Shown here piece after piece: positions 58,654 to 64,000 of a stretch of 64,000 nt of DNA. A program made the position numbers and the translations under genes. The notes under the pieces were generated by a model. That model had not been told where the DNA came from. It did no database searches and saw only the letters and a program-made list of their open reading frames with translations. The first letter of the stretch is position 1. Each line of letters begins with the position of its first letter. Where the stretch lies: positions 496,001 through 560,000 of the forward strand of contig NZ_CP043506.1 of assembly GCF_008365315.1 (NCBI RefSeq). The letters are read 5' to 3'. Source of the DNA: Acetobacter vaccinii (GTDB taxonomy: Bacteria > Pseudomonadota > Alphaproteobacteria > Acetobacterales > Acetobacteraceae).

Positions 58654-60558
58654 TCAGGACTTTTTGCTATCGTTCACGTCTTCAAAGTCTGCGTCAACGA
58701 TGTCCTTTTCGTCAGCCTTGGCCGCACCGGCTGGCTGGCCTTCACCGGCTGCCTGCTCGGCCTTGTAAGCGGCTTCACCCACTTTCATGGCGGCCTGGGT
58801 CAGACGTTCGGTAGCGCTCTTCAGGGCTTCCGCATCGCTGCCTTCCAGAGCTGCCTTGACGGCAGCAATAGCGCCCTCGGCTTCGCTCTTGTCGGCGGCA
58901 GGCACCTTGTCGCCCGCATCCGTCAGAGACTTTTCAGTCTGGTGGACAAGAGCTTCGGCACTGTTACGGGCTTCCACCAGTTCGCGCTTGGCCTTGTCGG
59001 CTGCTGCGTTGGCTTCGGCGTCCTTCACCATCTTTTCGATGTCGGTGTCGGACAGACCGCCAGAGGCCTGGATCTTGATCTGCTGTTCCTTGCCTGTGGC
59101 CTTGTCCTTGGCGGACACGGACACAATGCCGTTGGCGTCGATATCGAAGGTAACTTCGATCTGCGGCACGCCACGCGGTGCGGCAGGAATACCGGTGAGG
59201 TCGAAATTGCCCAGCAGCTTGTTGTCTGCCGCCATTTCGCGCTCGCCCTGATAGACCTTGATGGTCACAGCGCCCTGATTGTCTTCCGCCGTGGAGAACA
59301 CCTGGCTCTTCTTGGTCGGAATGGTGGTGTTACGGTCGATCAGGCGGGTGAACACGCCACCCAGCGTTTCAATCCCGAGGGAAAGCGGGGTCACGTCCAG
59401 CAGCAGGACGTCCTTGACATCACCCTTGAGCACAGCGCCCTGAATGGCTGCACCAATGGCCACCACTTCATCAGGGTTGACGTTGCGGGCCGGGTCTTTG
59501 CCAAAGAATTCCTTAACGATCTCAATGACCTTGGGCATGCGGGTCATACCGCCGACCAGGATGACTTCGTCAATCTGGGATGCGGACAGGGCGGCATCCT
59601 TCAGCGCGGCGCGGCAGGGTTCCAGCGTGCGCTGGATCAGGTCGTCCACCAGGCTTTCCAGCTTGGCGCGGGTCAGCTTGAGCACAAGGTGCTTGGGGCC
59701 AGACGCGTCAGCCGTGATGAACGGCAGGTTGATTTCGGTTTCCTTGGAGGAGGAAAGCTCGATCTTTGCCTTTTCAGCGGCTTCCTTCAGACGCTGCAGA
59801 GCCAGCTTGTCGGAGCGCAGGTCAATGCCCTGCTCACGCTTGAACTCGTCAGCCAGGAACGCGATGATGCGGTTGTCGAAGTCTTCACCACCCAGGAAGG
59901 TGTCACCGTTGGTGGACTTCACTTCGATCACGCCGTCGGAAATTTCCAGCACGGAAACGTCGAAGGTGCCGCCGCCAAGGTCATAAACCGCAACCGTGCC
60001 GCCGCTCTTCTTTTCCAGACCATAGGCCAGAGCTGCTGCTGTCGGCTCGTTGATGATACGCAGGACTTCCAGACCGGCAATCTTGCCCGCATCCTTGGTC
60101 GCCTGACGCTGTGCGTCATTGAAGTATGCCGGAACGGTAATGACGGCCTGCGTCACTTTCTCGCCCAGGTAAGCCTCGGCGGTTTCCTTCATCTTGCCCA
60201 GGACAAAAGCGGAAATCTGCGAGGGGGCGTATTTCGTGCCGCGTGCCTCAACCCATGCGTCGCCGTTGTCGCCGTTGACAATGGCGTAGGGCACCATGTC
60301 CTTGTCTTTCTGGACGGTTGCGTCCCCAAAGCGGCGACCGATCAGGCGCTTGACGGCATACAGGGTGTTGGCCGGGTTAGTCACAGCCTGGCGCTTGGCA
60401 GCCTGCCCGACGAGCATTTCACCACCTTCGGTGAAAGCGACCATGGACGGCGTTGTGCGTGCGCCTTCGCTGTTTTCAATAACTTTTGTTTCGTTGCCTT
60501 CGCGCACGGCCACGCAGGAGTTGGTGGTGCCGAGGTCAATACCAATAACTTTGCTCAA
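58654..60558 (-). CDS. dnaK: Chaperone protein DnaK (Hsp70)
   Basis: ATP-dependent chaperone of 634 residues. ATPase domain starts [45 protein letters not shown] and [14 protein letters not shown] are Hsp70 signatures; the C-terminal lid ends with the acidic [15 protein letters not shown] used in co-chaperone binding. ATG 60558 follows AGGGAGC. A sigma-32-like promoter sits about 120-150 nt upstream. Order on the minus strand: grpE, dnaK, dnaJ, dapB. Confidence 0.98.
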   Translation of the reverse strand: MSKVIGIDLGTTNSCVAVREGNETKVIENSEGARTTPSMVAFTEGGEMLVGQAAKRQAVTNPANTLYAVKRLIGRRFGDATVQKDKDMVPYAIVNGDNGDAWVEARGTKYAPSQISAFVLGKMKETAEAYLGEKVTQAVITVPAYFNDAQRQATKDAGKIAGLEVLRIINEPTAAALAYGLEKKSGGTVAVYDLGGGTFDVSVLEISDGVIEVKSTNGDTFLGGEDFDNRIIAFLADEFKREQGIDLRSDKLALQRLKEAAEKAKIELSSSKETEINLPFITADASGPKHLVLKLTRAKLESLVDDLIQRTLEPCRAALKDAALSASQIDEVILVGGMTRMPKVIEIVKEFFGKDPARNVNPDEVVAIGAAIQGAVLKGDVKDVLLLDVTPLSLGIETLGGVFTRLIDRNTTIPTKKSQVFSTAEDNQGAVTIKVYQGEREMAADNKLLGNFDLTGIPAAPRGVPQIEVTFDIDANGIVSVSAKDKATGKEQQIKIQASGGLSDTDIEKMVKDAEANAAADKAKRELVEARNSAEALVHQTEKSLTDAGDKVPAADKSEAEGAIAAVKAALEGSDAEALKSATERLTQAAMKVGEAAYKAEQAAGEGQPAGAAKADEKDIVDADFEDVNDSKKS

Positions 60559-60678
60559 TTTAAGCTCCCTTCAGCGACCCTGTCCGGCCCGAAGCACCAG
60601 ACAGGCCCCTTACTCTATTGTTATTCATGCAGGTTCTGCCCCATGAACCATCAGGGCAACCCCGTAATGACAAATCAG

Positions 60679-60707
60679 ATGTATGGTGGCGTCTGTTCTT
60701 TTTCAAG
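60679..60707 (-). promoter_or_regulatory. Sigma-32-like heat-shock promoter of dnaK
   Basis: On the minus strand CTTGAAA (60701-60707) is followed after 14 nt by CCATACAT (60679-60686). This matches the RpoH pattern CTTGAAA-n-CCCATNT well at -35 and moderately at -10. No CIRCE repeat (TTAGCACTC) is seen, so HrcA control is not indicated here. Confidence 0.6.
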
Positions 60708-60724
60708 ACAATGCAGGCGCCACC

Positions 60725-60751
60725 GTGGCAGGATTTTTATTCTCCTGCCAC
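60725..60751 (-). terminator. Hairpin after grpE
   Basis: GTGGCAGGA and TCCTGCCAC (60743-60751 and 60725-60733) form a perfect 9-bp stem with a 9-nt loop, starting 9 nt after the grpE stop. There is no T run, so it may be a weak terminator or protect the mRNA end. Confidence 0.5.
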
Positions 60752-60759
60752 ACTGCGGT

Positions 60760-61338
60760 TCAGGCGCCCTCGGACGCCTTGGCCACAACAACCATAGCGG
60801 GCTTGAGCAACCGGCCATGGAGGGTCCATGTCGGTGTCCATGCCTGCATGACGGTGCCCGGCGTATGCTCGGTGCTGGGCTGTTCTGCCATGGCCTGGTG
60901 CAGGTTGGCGTCAAACGCCTTGCCTGCGGGGTCATCACACTGGATGCCGTGCCGCTCCAGAATGGAGATGAAAGAACGCTCCGTGCTTTCAATGCCTTCG
61001 CGCATTTTGGTCAGGACATTGTCCTCACCTTCCTGCGCGGGGGGCAGGCTGGCCAGCGCACGGCGGAGGTTTTCCGCCGCCTCGACCACATCACGTGCGA
61101 ACTTCTGCACGGCGTACTGGCGGGCGTCCTCCACGTCGCGCTTGGCGCGGGCGAGGAGATTCTGGTTCTCCGCCTCGGCACGCATCCATTTTTCCCTGAA
61201 CTCCTCAACAGAACGTTCAAGGTCCTGGATATGGGACTGCTGCCCCCCGGCCGTATCTTCCGGGTGAGAGGCGTGCTGCTCGGCCTGGCCCGGCTCCGCC
61301 GGGGTCTCGACCTGGGTGGATTCTGTGTCGTTGCTCAT
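60760..61338 (-). CDS. grpE: Nucleotide exchange factor GrpE
   Basis: Releases ADP from DnaK. The 192-residue product has an acidic, disordered N-terminus (TESTQVETPAEPGQAEQ), a long coiled coil (QSHIQDLERSVEEFREKWM, AEAENQNLLARAKRDVED) and the beta domain with GMEMI-like region (GIQCDDPAGKAFDANLHQAM, SEHTPGTVMQAWTPTWTLHGRLL). AAGG precedes ATG 61338. Divergent from chvI with a 194-nt gap; no hrcA gene is present in the window. Confidence 0.96.
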   Translation of the reverse strand: MSNDTESTQVETPAEPGQAEQHASHPEDTAGGQQSHIQDLERSVEEFREKWMRAEAENQNLLARAKRDVEDARQYAVQKFARDVVEAAENLRRALASLPPAQEGEDNVLTKMREGIESTERSFISILERHGIQCDDPAGKAFDANLHQAMAEQPSTEHTPGTVMQAWTPTWTLHGRLLKPAMVVVAKASEGA

Positions 61339-61532
61339 ACCTTACCAAGTAGGCAACACCACCGCGCGGGGCAAGACCTCTGGCCATTCCGCCACGCAGG
61401 ATTTTACATCACGCGCTCCACGTGCTGAAAAAAGCGTGCGATACGGGGTCGCAGCTCTTGGCATGCCTGCGTGGCACAGCCTATTTTAGCAAGTTCGCGC
61501 CGATGGCAGGGGCAGATTAAAGGAACATATGG

Positions 61533-62249
61533 ATGATGACTGAGCGCACCAAGCAGACAATAGCGCTGGTCGATGATGATCGTAACATCCTGACTTCGGT
61601 CCAGATGACGCTGGAAGCCGAAGGCTTCACTGTGCGCACCTACACGGATGGGGAGGCTGCCCTGCAAGGACTGACGGCCTACCCGGTCGATCTGGCCGTG
61701 CTGGATATCAAGATGCCCCGTATGGACGGGATGGAACTGCTCCAGCGGCTGCGTACACGTACCAACCTGCCGGTTATTTTCCTGTCATCCAAAAGCGAGG
61801 AAGTCGATCAGCTCATGGGCCTGCGCCTTGGAGCGGACGATTATATTACAAAACCGTTTTCGCAGCGGCTGCTGCTGGAACGCATCCGCGCCCTGCTGCG
61901 CCGCAATGATGCCAGCCGGGCCGAGGCCTCGGGCACACCCGCTGGTGGCACGCTGGTGCGGGGCGACCTGTCGCTGGATGAAATGCGCCACAAATGCACC
62001 TGGAAAGGGCAGGATGTACCGCTGACTGTCACCGAGTTCCTGCTTGTCAAAACCCTGGCCCACAGGCCGGGGCTGGTAAAGTCCCGCGACCAGTTGATAG
62101 ACGCTGCCTATGGCGACACCGTCTATGTTGATGACAGAACCATCGACAGCCACATCAAGCGCGTGCGCAAAAAGTTCCGCCAGGTTGATGACGACTTCAA
62201 CCAGATAGAAACCCTGTACGGTATCGGCTACCGCTACCGCGAGGACTGA
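61533..62249 (+). CDS. chvI: Two-component response regulator ChvI
   Basis: OmpR-family regulator of 238 residues: receiver with DDD (residues 14-16), Asp58 in [24 protein letters not shown] and YITKPFS, then a winged helix ([49 protein letters not shown]). The pattern and the chvG partner 10 nt downstream mark it as ChvI, the alphaproteobacterial acid and envelope-stress regulator. AAAGGA precedes ATG 61533; ATG 61536 is also possible. Confidence 0.93.
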   Translation: MMTERTKQTIALVDDDRNILTSVQMTLEAEGFTVRTYTDGEAALQGLTAYPVDLAVLDIKMPRMDGMELLQRLRTRTNLPVIFLSSKSEEVDQLMGLRLGADDYITKPFSQRLLLERIRALLRRNDASRAEASGTPAGGTLVRGDLSLDEMRHKCTWKGQDVPLTVTEFLLVKTLAHRPGLVKSRDQLIDAAYGDTVYVDDRTIDSHIKRVRKKFRQVDDDFNQIETLYGIGYRYRED

Positions 62250-62259
62250 CCCGCAGCCT

Positions 62260-64000
62260 ATGTCCGGCCGCCCCCGCATTCCCTTCCTCGCCCCCCTGTC
62301 ACGGCAGGCGCTGGCCCTGCGCAACCTGCGTATTCCGGGGCAGCGCCCGCAGCGGAGCGTGGAGGCCACGGCTGCCTACCGGGCATCTCGCACACGGCTG
62401 ATCTCCCCACTGATGCGCAGGGTGCTGCTGGTCAACATCCTGCCTCTGGCCCTGCTGGGGGTCACGCTGCTGTTCCTCAACCAGTTCCGGAACAGCCTGC
62501 TGACAACGGAAGTCACAGCCCTGCGGGAACAGGCCCGTATTTATGCCGGTGCTCTGGGCCAGAGTGCCGTGCGTGTCACCGGCCATACCCGCGGGCTGGA
62601 CGGGCAGGACAAGACCTACGCGCTGGAAAGTGCGCTGGCACGCCCCCTGCTGCAACGCCTGACCGAGCCCAGCCCCAACGCCCACGCCCGCCTGTTTGGG
62701 CCTGATGGTGCATTGGTGGCCGACAACCTGTCGGACCTGTCCGACATTATGGATGCACCGCCCGAGCCACGCCCCCACCCAGCGGTACGCACCATCCCCT
62801 TCCCCCCCACCACGCAGCCAGGTCCTTACGAGCGTTTTCTGACCTGGCTCTGGGCCAGCCATAATCCGCGCATTGTCACCCTCGACAGTGATGAGGAGGA
62901 TATTCCCGACCACCCGCCCGGCCCCCTGCACCAAGGTAATCCGGAAGAGCATGGTGGCCCCCGTCCGCCGCCAGAAACACCCCCCTACATCCGCCGCACA
63001 GCGCGCGGTCGGCTGCTGATTACGGTGGCAGAACCGGTCATTCACAACGGGCGGACGGTCGGGATCATCCAGCTCACACGCGTGGCCTCGCAGGTGGACC
63101 GCTCGCTCTTTGCCATTCGCTCGACCATTCTTTCGCTGTTCTTCATGGCGCTGGTGCTGACCGTGCTGCTGTCGTGGTACCTGTCGCTGACAATCGCCCG
63201 CCCCCTGCTGCGGCTTGCCGCGTCGGCCCAGGTCATGCGTGACAGTTCCGGCCGTACGGGCACCGTGCCTGCGCGCCTGCTGGCCCGACGGGATGAAATA
63301 GGGGAAGTGGCCCGCGCCCTACAGGTCAGCGCCCAGGCATTGTGGAAACGCATGGACGCCATTGAACGCTTTGCCGCCGATGTCAGCCACGAGATCAAGA
63401 ACCCGCTGTCCTCAATCCGCTCCGCCATTGAAACACTGCTAAGGATTGAAGACCTGAACCAGCAGCGCAGGCTGCTGACCATCATCAACGATGATGTCCG
63501 GCGGCTGGACCGCCTGATTACGGATATTTCGGACGCCAGCCGCCTGGACGCTGAACTATCCCGCGCCAAAGCAAAACCTGTGGAAATTGCCCCGCTCCTG
63601 TCGGTTCTGGCAGAAATCCATCAGGCGACCCGGCAGGAAGGGCAGCCTGTTGTGCTGACCGATATCCGCCAGGACACAGCAGGCACCCCGCTACGGGTAC
63701 TGGCGGTAGAGGACAGGCTGGTGCAGGTGCTGCGCAACCTGATTGGCAACGCCATTTCTTTTTCCCCGCCCGACGGTCGGATTATTCTCTACGCTGCCCC
63801 CAACGGCAAAACCGTGACTATTTCTGTCATGGATGAGGGACCGGGTATTCCCGAAGCCAAGCTGGATTCCATTTTTGACCGTTTCTATTCAGAACGGCCC
63901 AAAAGTGAGAATTTTGGCCAGCATTCAGGCCTTGGCCTGTCCATCAGCCGCCAGATTGTCGAGGCGCTGCATGGGGCCATCCGTGTGGAAAACCTGCATG
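62260..64000 (+). CDS. chvG: Sensor histidine kinase ChvG (3' end outside the window)
   Basis: 580 codons are present before the window ends. A cytoplasmic N-terminus, a first membrane helix (VLLVNILPLALLGVTLLFL), a periplasmic sensor region with a Pro/His-rich segment (PEEHGGPRPPPETPPY), a second helix (ILSLFFMALVLTVLLSWYLSL), HAMP, the HisKA box AADVSHEIKNPLSSIRSA (His near residue 377) and HATPase motifs (NLIGNAISF, MDEGPGIPEAKL, HSGLGLSISRQIVEAL) are in order. Cognate sensor of ChvI, sensing acid or envelope state in relatives. Only the last few residues are missing. Confidence 0.92.
   Translation, partial: MSGRPRIPFLAPLSRQALALRNLRIPGQRPQRSVEATAAYRASRTRLISPLMRRVLLVNILPLALLGVTLLFLNQFRNSLLTTEVTALREQARIYAGALGQSAVRVTGHTRGLDGQDKTYALESALARPLLQRLTEPSPNAHARLFGPDGALVADNLSDLSDIMDAPPEPRPHPAVRTIPFPPTTQPGPYERFLTWLWASHNPRIVTLDSDEEDIPDHPPGPLHQGNPEEHGGPRPPPETPPYIRRTARGRLLITVAEPVIHNGRTVGIIQLTRVASQVDRSLFAIRSTILSLFFMALVLTVLLSWYLSLTIARPLLRLAASAQVMRDSSGRTGTVPARLLARRDEIGEVARALQVSAQALWKRMDAIERFAADVSHEIKNPLSSIRSAIETLLRIEDLNQQRRLLTIINDDVRRLDRLITDISDASRLDAELSRAKAKPVEIAPLLSVLAEIHQATRQEGQPVVLTDIRQDTAGTPLRVLAVEDRLVQVLRNLIGNAISFSPPDGRIILYAAPNGKTVTISVMDEGPGIPEAKLDSIFDRFYSERPKSENFGQHSGLGLSISRQIVEALHGAIRVENLH

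Noticed and set aside
58498..61428. Very long + strand open frame opposite dnaK and grpE
   Set aside because: It is antisense to dnaK, whose codon bias keeps the opposite strand open; the translation is low-complexity and unlike any family.
61339..61532. CIRCE/HrcA operator upstream of grpE
   Set aside because: No TTAGCACTC-n9-GAGTGCTAA repeat could be found here or before dnaK.

Overview
The window reads as chromosomal DNA of an acetic acid bacterium (Alphaproteobacteria, Acetobacteraceae, most likely Acetobacter or a close relative). The evidence is GC-rich coding DNA, the ChvI/ChvG pair, a CxxC-less alphaproteobacterial Fur, OlsB-type ornithine-lipid synthesis, a HisZ-dependent histidine pathway and a short-form ArgC. 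Genes are densely packed, many with ATGA, TGATG or TAATG stop/start overlaps. I see no rRNA, tRNA, CRISPR array, insertion sequence or prophage. The genus is inferred, not proven.

Layout. 1-8.5 kb: gpsA, dps, aspartate 4-decarboxylase with a divergent TetR regulator, msrB, and a coupled amino-sugar kinase/GH20 hexosaminidase pair. 8.5-13.8 kb: a vitamin B12 uptake operon btuB-btuF-btuC-btuD on the minus strand. It is preceded by a clear cobalamin riboswitch, has ten GTGGAC hexamers coding a Ser-Thr tract in BtuB, and has a G8 run inside the promoter spacer. 13.9-16.9 kb: a DUF1269 protein and a second TonB-dependent receptor. The receptor has a near-perfect Zur operator upstream, pointing to zinc uptake (ZnuD-like). 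17-27 kb: Na+/H+ antiporter, mazG, argC, an SDR, an AcuI/YhdH reductase, two Gfo/Idh/MocA oxidoreductases and a CorC/HlyC-type membrane protein.

27.6-32.8 kb is a phosphate-starvation block: phoB-phoR, pstS and an OprO/OprP-type porin. TCA(T/C) repeats at 11-bp spacing (Pho-box-like) lie upstream of the porin, and weaker boxes lie upstream of pstS and phoB. The pstCAB-phoU genes are not here. 32.9-43.3 kb: purA-hisZ, a HerA-like ATPase overlapping an FAD oxidoreductase, trpBA, a CorA-type transporter and rho. 43.3-48.3 kb: a TusA-like protein, fur-olsB (overlapping), lnt, an XRE regulator with a strong sigma-70 promoter, and a DUF2076 protein.

48.5-61.3 kb: glyQ-glyS, a 56-residue DUF1328 membrane protein, a secreted protein with an internal duplication, purH, trmB, metK with a structured leader, dapB, dnaJ, dnaK (sigma-32-like promoter) and grpE. 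61.5-64 kb: chvI and chvG, the latter running off the end.

Most genes are household functions. The most interesting content is regulatory: the B12 riboswitch with two simple-sequence tracts, the Zur box, the 11-bp-phased Pho boxes and the metK leader. I see no convincing new defence or mobile system.
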